A stretch of DNA of 33,683 bases from Nostoc sp. NOS(2021) (GTDB taxonomy: Bacteria > Cyanobacteriota > Cyanobacteriia > Cyanobacteriales > Nostocaceae). Made by a program: the position numbers and the translations under genes. Under the pieces are notes generated by a model. It saw nothing but the letters and a program-made list of their open reading frames with translations. It ran no database searches and was not told the DNA's origin. This document shows positions 8,117 through 15,842 of the stretch, piece by piece. The stretch covers positions 1 through 33,683 of the forward strand of contig NZ_JABXKM010000026.1 of NCBI RefSeq assembly GCF_017115025.1, given 5' to 3'. Position 1 is the first letter of the stretch. Each line of letters starts with the position of its first letter.

Positions 8117-8844
8117 ATTCTAACTTAACAACCCAGGACAAAGAGCGAATCATCAACCCCATTGAGCGTACTAATATCACTCAAGACCTTTCAGAAAACG
8201 TCATTTTGACGACGGTTGATGATCTCTACGACTGGGCACGGCTTTCTAGTCTGTGGCCGTTGCTGTTTGGTACTGCTTGCTGTTTTATTGAGTTTGCAGC
8301 TTTAATTGGTTCACGATTTGATTTTGACCGTTTTGGACTAATTCCCCGTTCTAGCCCCCGCCAAGCCGATTTAATTATTACGGCAGGGACGATTACGATG
8401 AAGATGGCTCCCCAACTGGTACGTCTTTATGAACAAATGCCAGAGCCGAAGTATGTAATTGCGATGGGAGCTTGCACAATTACTGGCGGAATGTTCAGCG
8501 TTGATTCCCCTACGGCAGTGCGCGGAGTCGATAAACTGATTCCTGTGGATGTGTACTTGCCTGGTTGTCCTCCCCGTCCAGAAGCAATTATCGACGCAAT
8601 TATTAAGCTACGGAAGAAAATCGCCAATGAATCGATGCAAGAGCGGTATAAAATTAAGCAAACCCACCGCTACTACAGCACGACTCATAATTTGAAGCCA
8701 GTAGAGGAAATCTTAACTGGTAAGTATTTGCAGTCAGAAACTCGCCTTACACCGCCGAAGGAATTGACGGAAGCGATCGGTCTACCAGTACCACCTGCAC
8801 TGCTGACAGCAAAGGCGCAAAAGGAGGAACAAACCCGTGGCTGA
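8107..8844 (+). CDS. ndhK: NAD(P)H-quinone oxidoreductase subunit K (NdhK)
   Basis: 245 aa. It holds the four cysteines that bind the N2 [4Fe-4S] cluster: Cys58-Cys59 ([11 protein letters not shown]), Cys123 ([10 protein letters not shown]) and Cys154 (YLPGCPPRP). N2 is the last cluster before plastoquinone. The C-terminal tail after about residue 205 ([20 protein letters not shown]...) is typical of cyanobacterial NdhK. It overlaps ndhC by 10 nt and ndhJ by 8 nt, so translation is probably coupled. Confidence 0.96.
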   Translation: MVLNSNLTTQDKERIINPIERTNITQDLSENVILTTVDDLYDWARLSSLWPLLFGTACCFIEFAALIGSRFDFDRFGLIPRSSPRQADLIITAGTITMKMAPQLVRLYEQMPEPKYVIAMGACTITGGMFSVDSPTAVRGVDKLIPVDVYLPGCPPRPEAIIDAIIKLRKKIANESMQERYKIKQTHRYYSTTHNLKPVEEILTGKYLQSETRLTPPKELTEAIGLPVPPALLTAKAQKEEQTRG

Positions 8845-9397
8845 AGAAGAATCTAAACCTGTAACAGCAGCCGAAGAAGAGTCTAAACCAGTAGCAGCAG
8901 CCAAAGAAGAGTCATTGGTACAAGCTGGTAAAGTTTCCCAGTGGTTGACGGAAAATGGCTTTGACCATGAGTTTTTGGCACCAGACAAGAATGGTGTAGA
9001 GATAATTAAGGTGGAGCCAGATTTTTTGCTTCCCACCGCTACAGCCCTTTATGCTTATGGGTTTAATTATCTCCAGTTTCAAGGTGGTGTTGACCTTGGG
9101 GCAGGACAGGAATTGGTGAGTGTCTATCACTTGATTAAAGTGGGTGATAATAGCGATCGCCCTGAAGAAGTACGCTTAAAGGTGTTCTTACCACGGGAAA
9201 ACCCCGTAGTCCCTTCTGTGTACTGGATTTGGAAGACGGCAGATTGGCAAGAGCGCGAGTCTTACGATATGTTCGGCATTGTCTACCAAGGACACCCAAA
9301 TCTCAAGCGGCTTTTGATGCCGGAAGATTGGGTAGGTTGGCCTTTGCGGAAGGATTACATCTCACCTGATTTCTACGAGTTGCAAGACGCTTATTAG
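8837..9397 (+). CDS. ndhJ: NAD(P)H-quinone oxidoreductase subunit J (NdhJ)
   Basis: 186 aa from a GTG at 8837, with AAGGAGG 12-18 nt upstream inside ndhK. The complex I 30-kDa signature is clear near the C-terminus: '[20 protein letters not shown]' then '[17 protein letters not shown]'. NdhJ lies in the hydrophilic arm of NDH-1 next to NdhK/NdhH. The first about 25 residues are a low-complexity extension made of two 10-residue units ([20 protein letters not shown]) and a partial third. This makes the protein somewhat longer than the 168-176 aa I associate with the family. Last gene of ndhC-K-J. Confidence 0.95.
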   Translation: MAEEESKPVTAAEEESKPVAAAKEESLVQAGKVSQWLTENGFDHEFLAPDKNGVEIIKVEPDFLLPTATALYAYGFNYLQFQGGVDLGAGQELVSVYHLIKVGDNSDRPEEVRLKVFLPRENPVVPSVYWIWKTADWQERESYDMFGIVYQGHPNLKRLLMPEDWVGWPLRKDYISPDFYELQDAY

Positions 9398-9411
9398 AGA
9401 TTGCTGAATAG

Positions 9412-9431
9412 AGACGCGATGAATCGCGTCT
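9412..9431. repeat. Short GC-rich palindromic repeat after ndhJ
   Basis: Perfect 8-bp inverted repeat AGACGCGA-TGAA-TCGCGTCT, 14 nt after the ndhJ stop, followed by GTACAAG. This is a common dispersed palindrome type in Nostocales. It could act as an mRNA-end structure, but it has no T-run. Confidence 0.65.
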
Positions 9432-9458
9432 GTACAAGTGCTGAATTTCGGCAATGAT

Positions 9459-9495
9459 TAACCCCTTTCCGGTGGCGGAGAGGGGTTATGTTTTT
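9459..9495 (+). terminator. Probable rho-independent terminator of ndhCKJ
   Basis: Stem TAACCCCT / AGGGGTTA with a 14-nt loop is followed by TGTTTTT. It lies about 60 nt after the ndhJ stop and just before the convergent nuclease gene at 9502-10386. Confidence 0.7.
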
Positions 9496-9501
9496 GGTGT
9501 T

Positions 9502-10386
9502 TCATGTCAAGTTGGTTGACAAAATTTGCTGTAATTCATTGACTGTATTTACTGTTTTAATTGCCTGCTGAATTGCTTTTAATTTCTGCAAGTCGGTAAT
9601 TTGAGAGATTATCGGCATCAATTCTAAACCTTGATTGCCAAACTTAATTTCTAATGCTAATTCAATTCCTGAATATAATTCCTCCTTTCTTCCTCGCAGT
9701 TCTCCGCGTGCTTCTCCTCGTTCTTCCCCTTTGCTAAAAATTTCTTGATACCAAGGCGACTGCTCTAAAAGTGCCATATCCCACCTCAGAATTTGTTGAA
9801 CTATTGCACTATCTAATACAAAGGTAGCAAAAAATCCTAATACTGTTTCTAGTTGATTCAATTGTTCATCTGCACGTAATATTCGCAATGCATCTCGAAT
9901 TGTAGACTCGTTATCACCTCCTTTGAGGATGGGTACAAATGGAAGTAGTGATGGTAATGGTTGTGCAAAGGCAATATTTACATCAACTTCCCACAGGTTA
10001 ATGACACGGTAATCTTGAATAGCACGTAAACCAGCAATATTTGATGCATAACTTGTCGGTATTTCAGCATCACTTGCCTTGAGGATATTAATTAGTACTG
10101 GATACGTTGGCAAATTATATTTTTCTTCTGCAAGTGCTGCATACGCACGCATCCTGCGCGGCATTTCTGGTTTATAGCGCAGTTGTAATTCGTTAAGAAC
10201 GAGAAATTTTCCATACTGGGGACTTTCGACACGGATTAAAACATCACTTTCTCGACTTATCCACTGAAATTCTGAGTTGAGAATTTCACCAGCAACAATA
10301 TCAGGAATTTGTGTTACCCATTTTACCCAGTTATCAGGTGCAAGGCTGATTAAGCGTTTGGTGCTGACATCGGCGGGTTTGATCAT
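9502..10386 (-). CDS. Rpn/PD-(D/E)XK nuclease-family protein (COG5464-like)
   Basis: 294 aa. The N-terminal half looks like the PD-(D/E)XK fold of the Rpn/'putative transposase' family common in cyanobacteria: Asp48 (ESDVLIRVESP), then Glu66-x-Gln68 in FLVLNELQLRY as the E-x-Q/K catalytic pair, and an Arg/Met helix 'PRRMRAYAALA'. The middle is helical. Near residues 218-236 there is the run 'GEERGEARGELRGRKEE', a typical charged hinge in this family, then a C-terminal helical segment. Family members are thought to act as nucleases promoting recombination; the role here is inferred. It lies 241 nt downstream of the NACHT gene on the same strand. Confidence 0.75.
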   Translation of the reverse strand: MIKPADVSTKRLISLAPDNWVKWVTQIPDIVAGEILNSEFQWISRESDVLIRVESPQYGKFLVLNELQLRYKPEMPRRMRAYAALAEEKYNLPTYPVLINILKASDAEIPTSYASNIAGLRAIQDYRVINLWEVDVNIAFAQPLPSLLPFVPILKGGDNESTIRDALRILRADEQLNQLETVLGFFATFVLDSAIVQQILRWDMALLEQSPWYQEIFSKGEERGEARGELRGRKEELYSGIELALEIKFGNQGLELMPIISQITDLQKLKAIQQAIKTVNTVNELQQILSTNLT

Positions 10387-10627
10387 GGGGTTGTAAACGC
10401 ACTGAAAGTTATAAAATAATGATACTTAAGACTGGATTACAGATATTCAGATTTTTTATTGGACTACTTAGAGAAAGCGTAGGCAAAGCCCGTCGTAGAC
10501 ATCGCACCCAAGTTGAGATAATTCGAGAGAATGCGATCGCTTTTTCAATCCCTCACTTAATCTGATTAATCCGGCTTTAAATAGCACTGAATAAAAAGAT
10601 GGAATGAATATCAGTAAGTTGAGTTTT
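10387..10627. other. Spacer between the NACHT and nuclease genes
   Basis: No gene seen. It contains a dispersed GC-rich repeat (about 10476-10505, 'GCGTAGGCAAAGCCCGTCG') and one HIP1 octamer near 10534. The rest is AT-rich. A promoter for the nuclease gene may lie here but could not be placed. Confidence 0.5.
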
Positions 10628-13204
10628 TCAATTTTGAAATGGGAATGAGTCACTATGCCAAGCTTGATAAAAGGCTGGATAAGTCATAGTTTGGGTGCAG
10701 TGCCAGATAACTTTGTAAGCCTCATCTGATAAGTCATTTTTCAAAGCGGTGACAACTGCCGTCATCATGTCAGATTCTGTTAAAATTTCCCCTAAACTTG
10801 ATGCCGCTAGCCTACGGGTAGATTCCGATTGAGAATCACGAATTAACTCTACTAATGCAGCGATCGCAGTGGGATTATCTTCAGCTATTTCCCCTAAACT
10901 TAATGCCGCTAGCCTACGGGTAGATTCAGATTGAGAATTACGAATTAACTTCACTAATGCAGCGATCGCAGTGGGGTTATCTTCAGCTATTTCCCCTAAA
11001 CTTGATGCCGCTTGCCAACGGGTAGATTCCGATTGAGAATCACGAATTAACTCCTCTAATGCCGCGATCGCAGTGGGATTATCTTCAGCTATTTTCCCTA
11101 AACTTGATGCCGCTAGCCTACGGGTATATTCAGATTGAGAATCACGAATTAACTCCACTAATACCGCGATCGCAGTGGGATTATCTTCAGCTATTTCCCC
11201 TAAAGTTGATGCCGCTAGCCTACGGGTAGATTCAGATTGAGAATCATGAATTAACTCCACTAATGCCGCGATCGCTTTTTTGCGATCTGTTTCTGCCAGT
11301 ACAGCTTTAGCCTTTTCTTCTATCGGTTCGTCAAATGTCTGCCACTTCTGTTTTTCAATGTTGAAATAACCAAAGCCCCATGTGACAATTTGCTTTGCGA
11401 TCGCATCTGCTAAATCACAATCTTTAAACTCGGCGATACCGGCTGCCGCTATAAAATAGGCTCGATATTCATAAAATCCTTTCCAGTCAGGAATTTGACT
11501 CTGACTGTTGCAGCCATCCTCAAATTCTACTAAGGCTTTGATAAAATCTTTCTTTTGTTGCTCTTTTACATCTTCTCGCCCGAACCACAACAAAATTACC
11601 TCTTTCCACTGCGGTTCAAATATGCGATATATTCCTTGTTCTGGGTTTTCAGGAACGTGCTTTAAAAAATAGTGCCAATCGTCAACAGCTAACGCGGCGA
11701 AATATTCTTCAAAGGTGGCATGGTAGAAGGCATAAACCTTTTCTTTGCTAGAAGATTCAGCCGCAATCCCTACATGATTTAGCCAGCCCACTTGCCAAGC
11801 TTTGTAAAACAGCGAAGTCTGATCATCTGGATAGCCTAGTTCTTCACTGATAAAATTTTCCAGTAAGCGAAATCGTGAACTACCTTCGTTGATATCCCGC
11901 AAGGCTAAACGTCCCAAAGCCTGGTTTAAGTCATGTTGTTCTTTTTTACTGGTGCGGAAACGGTTTTGTTTCCATCTGTAGAACTGCTGCACACATTGAT
12001 GATATAATCCCGCTTTTGTCTCTGGTAAATTCCCCTCCTCAGTCTGCCAAATACCACACAACAACGCCAACCGCAGGGGAGTTTGCACCAAGTCACGCAA
12101 CCGTAGCCGTTCGGCAGAGTCTAATTCTGTCTTTAACCGTTCTCCTTTTTCACTCAAGTTCCCAAACCAGTTATCAATAAACTGATGCACCTGTTGGGGA
12201 TAGTCAAAGTCCAGTAGGCGATAGGTTTCAAAGGTTTCTAGGGCGTTGACATCCGCTTGCCAAACATTCAGCCGACAAGTTAACACTACTCGTGATGAAC
12301 GTAGCCATCCATTCAACTGACGGGAAATTTCCTCTAATGGCTGGTGAGACGCTTCAGACATTTCATCTACGCCATCTAATAGCAGCCACACTCGTGTCTG
12401 CTGAATTTGGTTTGTAAAGTCTTCCCGCACTTCCTGAGTTAATTGTGTTGCAGGAATTGCTTGCTCAAGCCAACTTTTATATATATATGTTTGAATATCT
12501 GTCAAAGTACCATTTCGCCCTAAGTCTGCCAGAGAAATCCAGACTGGTAAACCTAAGTTTTTCTCTAACACCCAAAAAGCTATAGTTTGCAGGAGTGTTG
12601 TTTTTCCTGCACCCGGTTCTCCAATCACAGCTATTTGCTGGCCTTTGGTTTTACCTTCGCCGCCTTCTAGAATCTGACTTAAGAAAGCCTCATGCTCAAA
12701 TCGTTGCTGTCTTTCATACTGCGGTTCATAAAGACGTGTTCCCACATCTGGGGAAAAGTTACTCTTGTCGCGTTTATCTGTTTTTGTGCGTTGCACCAGT
12801 GCCAGGGGGACATAAATTTGTTCTTTATCTTTTCTGGCAGATTCGTCTTGCATTAGAGGATTACTAGTTATCCGCCGCTGCGGTTCCAGCATAGTGCTGC
12901 ACACCTCCTGCCAGTCAATGGGAGTAGCTGTGTTTTCAGGTGGCGGAGTCGTCGCTTTTACATCGATTAAGTCTGCTAGTTCTAAATCTAAGGCTCTGGC
13001 GATCGCGATCGCAACCCCTTTGTCAACAATTTCGCGACGGAAAAACCGCTGAACCGTCTTCTCACTCACTCCGGCATTTGTTGCAATATCTAAATAAGTC
13101 CTAAGCCTGCCTTCATCATTCTGTTTTGTAACCTTGGCTTGTTCGAGTAACTGAAGCCCTTGTTCAGTTACTTGAATACCACGTCTGGATCTTAGCTCTG
13201 TCAT
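10628..13204 (-). CDS. HTH-NACHT-HEAT repeat STAND ATPase
   Basis: 858 aa. Domain order: an N-terminal XRE-like helix-turn-helix (about residues 36-82, 'IATNAGVSEKTVQRFFRRE ... ARALDLELADLI'), a linker, then a NACHT-type STAND NTPase with Walker A GEPGAGKT (195-202) and Walker B 'VWLLLDGVDE' (272-281), a helical region with 'TPLRLALLCGIW' and the 'FYHATFEEYFAALA' motif usual after NACHT domains, and finally five near-identical 34-residue HEAT-like repeats (about 644-813). NACHT/STAND proteins act as ligand-gated oligomeric switches, and in bacteria many are antiphage or signalling proteins. The HEAT array would be the sensor. There is no obvious toxic effector domain. The HTH may bind the phased repeats just upstream. 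Defence and regulatory roles are both possible. Confidence 0.88.
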   Translation of the reverse strand: MTELRSRRGIQVTEQGLQLLEQAKVTKQNDEGRLRTYLDIATNAGVSEKTVQRFFRREIVDKGVAIAIARALDLELADLIDVKATTPPPENTATPIDWQEVCSTMLEPQRRITSNPLMQDESARKDKEQIYVPLALVQRTKTDKRDKSNFSPDVGTRLYEPQYERQQRFEHEAFLSQILEGGEGKTKGQQIAVIGEPGAGKTTLLQTIAFWVLEKNLGLPVWISLADLGRNGTLTDIQTYIYKSWLEQAIPATQLTQEVREDFTNQIQQTRVWLLLDGVDEMSEASHQPLEEISRQLNGWLRSSRVVLTCRLNVWQADVNALETFETYRLLDFDYPQQVHQFIDNWFGNLSEKGERLKTELDSAERLRLRDLVQTPLRLALLCGIWQTEEGNLPETKAGLYHQCVQQFYRWKQNRFRTSKKEQHDLNQALGRLALRDINEGSSRFRLLENFISEELGYPDDQTSLFYKAWQVGWLNHVGIAAESSSKEKVYAFYHATFEEYFAALAVDDWHYFLKHVPENPEQGIYRIFEPQWKEVILLWFGREDVKEQQKKDFIKALVEFEDGCNSQSQIPDWKGFYEYRAYFIAAAGIAEFKDCDLADAIAKQIVTWGFGYFNIEKQKWQTFDEPIEEKAKAVLAETDRKKAIAALVELIHDSQSESTRRLAASTLGEIAEDNPTAIAVLVELIRDSQSEYTRRLAASSLGKIAEDNPTAIAALEELIRDSQSESTRWQAASSLGEIAEDNPTAIAALVKLIRNSQSESTRRLAALSLGEIAEDNPTAIAALVELIRDSQSESTRRLAASSLGEILTESDMMTAVVTALKNDLSDEAYKVIWHCTQTMTYPAFYQAWHSDSFPFQN
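10766..11275 (-). repeat. Five 102-bp tandem repeats encoding HEAT units
   Basis: Five consecutive 102-bp units encode 34-residue helices of the form AIAALVELIRDSQSESTRRL followed by AASSLGEIAEDNPT. Each starts with GCGATCGC or a close HIP1-like form (CGATCG at 10861, 10963, 11065, 11167, 11269), so HIP1-type sites recur exactly every 102 bp. The near-identity between units points to recent expansion or gene conversion. Confidence 0.92.
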
Positions 13205-13244
13205 GTTTATTTTTCATCTAGGAGGCAATCAAGGATAACTTCTC

Positions 13245-13302
13245 TGTTCTTATCTGTCCTTATCTGTCCTTAAATGTCCTTTAATCTGACCCTAAATGTC
13301 CT
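13245..13302. promoter_or_regulatory. 10-bp-phased TGTCCT repeats upstream of the NACHT gene
   Basis: TGTTCT at 13245 and TGTCCT at 13255, 13265 and 13275 repeat exactly every 10 bp in the extended form CTTATCTGTC. A degenerate copy (TGACCCT) lies near 13287 and a further TGTCCT at 13297. The block begins 41 bp upstream of the start of the HTH-NACHT gene. The spacing puts the motifs on one face of the helix, as for a cooperative operator. A link with the HTH domain of the downstream protein is inferred. Confidence 0.6.
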
Positions 13303-13349
13303 TGACATTATTTATTTTATTATAACTATTCTATTGCCAAACAGAAAAG

Positions 13350-13829
13350 TTGTCGGTAGAATCTATTAAAGGCACAAAACCCCCAATAAGCTCCAGCTTA
13401 CTAGGGGTTATTTATGCCCCAAGTGATTCTGCAAACCTGAAGCCACTCAGAAAGCAGAATCCACTTAGTTTTGTTTTTAATTTGTCGCTTTTTTACCCTG
13501 AGTTTTTAGCTAGGGCTAACATTTCTATGATACAAATTTCTCGCGCAAATGCAAACTCACAGCCGGAAAGCCTCAATCTGAGTCAGATAACACTAGGCAA
13601 TCAGCAAGTGCTAACAAAGATGTCTGTCAAGGCATCAATAGAACATCAAATAATAGCCGTGCAACCACAGCAGACTATTAAGGTGGTTGATGCTGGTCAT
13701 ACATCATACCCAGTTGATGTTACACCTGTATTGTTGGAACAACCTTTTAGCCCATTTGCGATCGCACTCAGTATCTCCATCGTCATTGGTGCGATCGTTG
13801 CACTAATTAAAACCCTAAAATCTAGCTAG
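13350..13829 (+). CDS. Small C-terminally membrane-anchored protein of unknown function
   Basis: The open frame allows a TTG start at 13350 (159 aa), but an ATG at 13527 (100 aa, MIQISRANANSQPESLNLSQ) looks at least as plausible and no good ribosome-binding site decides between them. The C-terminal 25 residues form one hydrophobic helix (FAIALSISIVIGAIVALI) followed by KTLKSS, so a single-pass or tail-anchored protein is likely. The rest is polar, rich in Gln, Val and Ser. I recognise no family. The coding 3' end and the palindrome after it are partly duplicated at 13929-13988 and 19655-19720. Confidence 0.5.
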   Translation: MSVESIKGTKPPISSSLLGVIYAPSDSANLKPLRKQNPLSFVFNLSLFYPEFLARANISMIQISRANANSQPESLNLSQITLGNQQVLTKMSVKASIEHQIIAVQPQQTIKVVDAGHTSYPVDVTPVLLEQPFSPFAIALSISIVIGAIVALIKTLKSS

Positions 13830-13876
13830 TCTTAACATTCCGCCCAGAAGTTAACTTCTGGGCTAATAGACCCATC
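13815..13876 (+). repeat. Gene 3'-end repeat with a 22-bp perfect palindrome (copy 1)
   Basis: Spans the last codons of the small membrane protein and the perfect palindrome GCCCAGAAGTT-AACTTCTGGGC at 13842-13863. A diverged copy lies at 19655-19720. The hairpin could act as a transcript end, but no T-run follows. Confidence 0.75.
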
Positions 13877-13928
13877 CGCAAATTATAAATGCTTACCAGG
13901 ATAGAGTTATACGGATTCATACGCAAAG

Positions 13929-13988
13929 TGCGATCGCACTCAGCATCTCTATCGTAGTTGGTGCGATTAAAACCCTAAAATCTGGCTA
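13929..13988 (+). pseudogene. Degenerate duplicate of the 3' end of the 13350-13829 gene
   Basis: Closely matches 13758-13829 (both start GCGATCGCACTCAG and end with AAAACCCTAAAATCT), with scattered substitutions and an 11-bp internal deletion that breaks the frame. It has no start codon. It is best read as the remnant of a tandem duplicate. Confidence 0.7.
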
Positions 13989-14044
13989 ATTCCAACATCT
14001 AGCCCAGGTTAAAATTAAATTTTCAACCTCTTACTAAAGTCCAA

Positions 14045-14262
14045 ATGGTTCAGCAGAGCCAATCCGCTCTCGAAGCATACCGTCGTACAGGTTCAGGAAT
14101 AACCCGCGATCGCGTGCGTAAGGTGTTCGAGTGTATAAGTTTCGGAATAGAAATTATGAATATTGGGTGTGGGATGGTACGTTGGATAACCCGCAGTCTG
14201 GAACTTTAGAAGTGTATAAAAACAACAGTATCTTGATGCGGCAAGCTTGTAGGAAAAGTTGA
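14045..14262 (+). pseudogene. Frameshifted fragment of an unidentified gene
   Basis: From the ATG at 14045 the frame reads MVQQSQSALEAYRRTGSG..., and after about 30 codons protein-like sequence continues in another frame ('NYEYWVWDGTLDNPQSG' then 'TLEVYKNNS') up to the TGA at 14260-14262. The aromatic-rich second part looks like real coding sequence and does not overlap a longer ORF. I cannot name the family. It is probably a decayed gene. Confidence 0.35.
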
Positions 14263-14404
14263 ATCTTCTAGCGGGTGTTATGCACTGGAAAATAGTGGGA
14301 AAATCGCTAATACGTACTCACCGAGATGGTTTTAAGGATCTTTATTTCAGCCGGAAGTTGAGAAAGATGTTTATCAATTGTCTGCTATTTATAAGGAGAG
14401 CGAA

Positions 14405-15280
14405 ATGTACGCTATTACTGGAATTACAGGTCAGGTCGGCGGTGCCGTCGCCCGCAAATTGCTGAACGACAATCAGTCTGTCTGCGCTGTGATCCGTGAT
14501 GCTAATAAGGGAACCGCCTGGGTCGAGCAGGGTTGTGCAGTTGCCCTGGCGGACATGAACGATGCTGACGCGCTCACAGCAGCTTTTACCGATGCCGAGG
14601 GTGTTTTCGTTGTGATTCCGCCAAACTTTGCGCCATCACCGGGCTTTCCCGAAACACGGGCGATCGTCGCAGCTCTGCGTACTGCGATCGCCGCAGCGCG
14701 TCCGGGCAAGGTCGTCTGCCTGTCCACTATTGGCGCACAGGCAACCCAGCCGAACCTACTGACTCAACTTCAGATCATGGAGCAAGTACTGGGGGATCTG
14801 CTAATGCCGATCGCCTTTCTTCGTCCCGCCTGGTTTATGGAGAACGCGGCTTGGGACGTAGCACCCGCCAGAGAGAGTGGCATTATCCAAAGTTTCCTGC
14901 AACCGTTGGATAAACCTGTGCCCATGATTGCGACGGCGGATATCGGTCGCGTTGCATCCGAGTTGCTGCAACAGACTTGGAGTGGACGGCGAATCGTCGA
15001 GATCGAGGGCCCGCACCGGGTAACGCCGAATCACATTGCAAAGGGCTTTTCCAGGGTTCTGGGTCGTCCGGTACAGGCGGAGGTAGTTCCCCGCGAAACT
15101 TGGGAGGCGCTGTTCAAGGCTCAGGGCACAGCCGATCCAGAGCCGCGTATTCGGATGCTCGACGGTTTCAACGAGGGCTGGATCGAGTTCGAGAGTGGTG
15201 AGTCTGGCTCCATCAAAGGCGAAGTCGAACTGGAAACTGTTTTGAAAAGCTTGGTGGAGCGATCGCCTTTAAGAAGATAA
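14405..15280 (+). CDS. NmrA-like NAD(P)-binding oxidoreductase
   Basis: 291 aa from the ATG at 14405, chosen over an in-frame TTG at 14378 because AGGAG lies 8 nt upstream. The N-terminus MYAITGITGQVGGAVARKLL has the GxxGxxG dinucleotide-binding motif of atypical short-chain dehydrogenases (Gly6, Gly9, Gly12). 'GVFVVIPPNF', 'VVCLSTIGAQ' and 'MPIAFLRPAWFMENA' match the NmrA/quinone-oxidoreductase-2 type. It lacks a clear catalytic YxxxK, as NmrA-like members often do. It may be a redox sensor or quinone reductase. Its DNA is visibly GC-richer than the flanking genes, suggesting transfer. Next on the same strand is an aldo/keto-reductase pseudogene. Confidence 0.85.
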   Translation: MYAITGITGQVGGAVARKLLNDNQSVCAVIRDANKGTAWVEQGCAVALADMNDADALTAAFTDAEGVFVVIPPNFAPSPGFPETRAIVAALRTAIAAARPGKVVCLSTIGAQATQPNLLTQLQIMEQVLGDLLMPIAFLRPAWFMENAAWDVAPARESGIIQSFLQPLDKPVPMIATADIGRVASELLQQTWSGRRIVEIEGPHRVTPNHIAKGFSRVLGRPVQAEVVPRETWEALFKAQGTADPEPRIRMLDGFNEGWIEFESGESGSIKGEVELETVLKSLVERSPLRR

Positions 15281-15345
15281 CAAAGCATTTTCAGCTAAAC
15301 GAATCTTTGTTGAACATCGAATTCGGGAGGCAGGGCGTTGCGGGG

Positions 15346-15754
15346 GTTGAGCAGGTAAAGGCGATTACCTCCGGTAGGCTACGCCAACGCGGCTGAAAAA
15401 GGAGCAACGCCCAGTCAACTCGCCCTGGCATGGCTGTTAGCCCAAGGAGAAGATATCATATCATGTCCGAGTAATTAGTTGTGATTCCCATACTCATTGC
15501 ACCCCACCCCTTAATCCCCTCCCCGCCGGCGGGGAGGGGAGACAAAACGCAGCTTTGGCGGGGTGGGGTTCTTTGGGTTTAATAAGTAATCAAGCGGACA
15601 TGATATCATTCCCATTCCGGGTACCAAGCAGCGCAAATATCTGGAGGAAAACGTTGCAGCAACAGACGTTTAGCTGACAACAGACGACCTGAACCGAATT
15701 GAAGCTGTTGCACCAAAAGGAGTGGCGGCAGACATCGCTACCCCGCTGATATAA
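15346..15754 (+). pseudogene. Aldo/keto reductase C-terminal remnant, disrupted
   Basis: Fragments read as an aldo/keto reductase C-terminus: VEQVKAI (15346-15366), then AAEKGATPSQLALAWLLAQG plus EDII (from 15389), then IPIPGTKQRKYLEENVAATD (after 15605) and LTTDDLNRIEAVAPKG to 15754. Breaks are a 22-bp repeat insertion at 15367-15388, a 145-bp MITE at 15460-15604 and a TAG in place of a sense codon after 'AATDV'. No N-terminal barrel is present. Another short tail-like copy ('ADDLSQIEAV') follows at about 15781-15812, so more than one reductase copy may have decayed here. Confidence 0.8.
15460..15604. mobile_element. 145-bp MITE with 10-bp inverted ends and ATCAT target duplication
   Basis: Ends are ATCATGTCCG and its perfect inverse CGGACATGAT, with weaker similarity extending to about 25 bp. 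The element is flanked by ATCAT on both sides (15455-15459 and 15605-15609). Removing it plus one ATCAT restores the reductase codons GAA-GAT-ATC-ATT-CCC. It contains a 24-bp perfect palindrome (15516-15539, CCCCTCCCCGCC / GGCGGGGAGGGG) and no ORF, so it needs a transposase in trans. Confidence 0.85.
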
Positions 15755-15842
15755 CGTCGCTGCAAGAGGCATTAACGAACAGCAGACGATCTCAGCCAAA
15801 TTGAAGCCGTGTACCAAGACAGCACTTTAAAGGAGATGTGGA

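Noticed and set aside
12595..12867. 90-aa plus-strand ORF inside the NACHT gene
   Set aside because: Antisense to the strongly supported NACHT coding sequence; no independent evidence.
13842..13863. Rho-independent terminator at the 22-bp palindrome
   Set aside because: The stem is perfect but no T-run follows on either strand, so I list it as a repeat only.
14259..14465. 68-aa ORF upstream of the NmrA-like gene
   Set aside because: It overlaps the start of the NmrA-like gene in another frame, has no family features and no ribosome-binding site.
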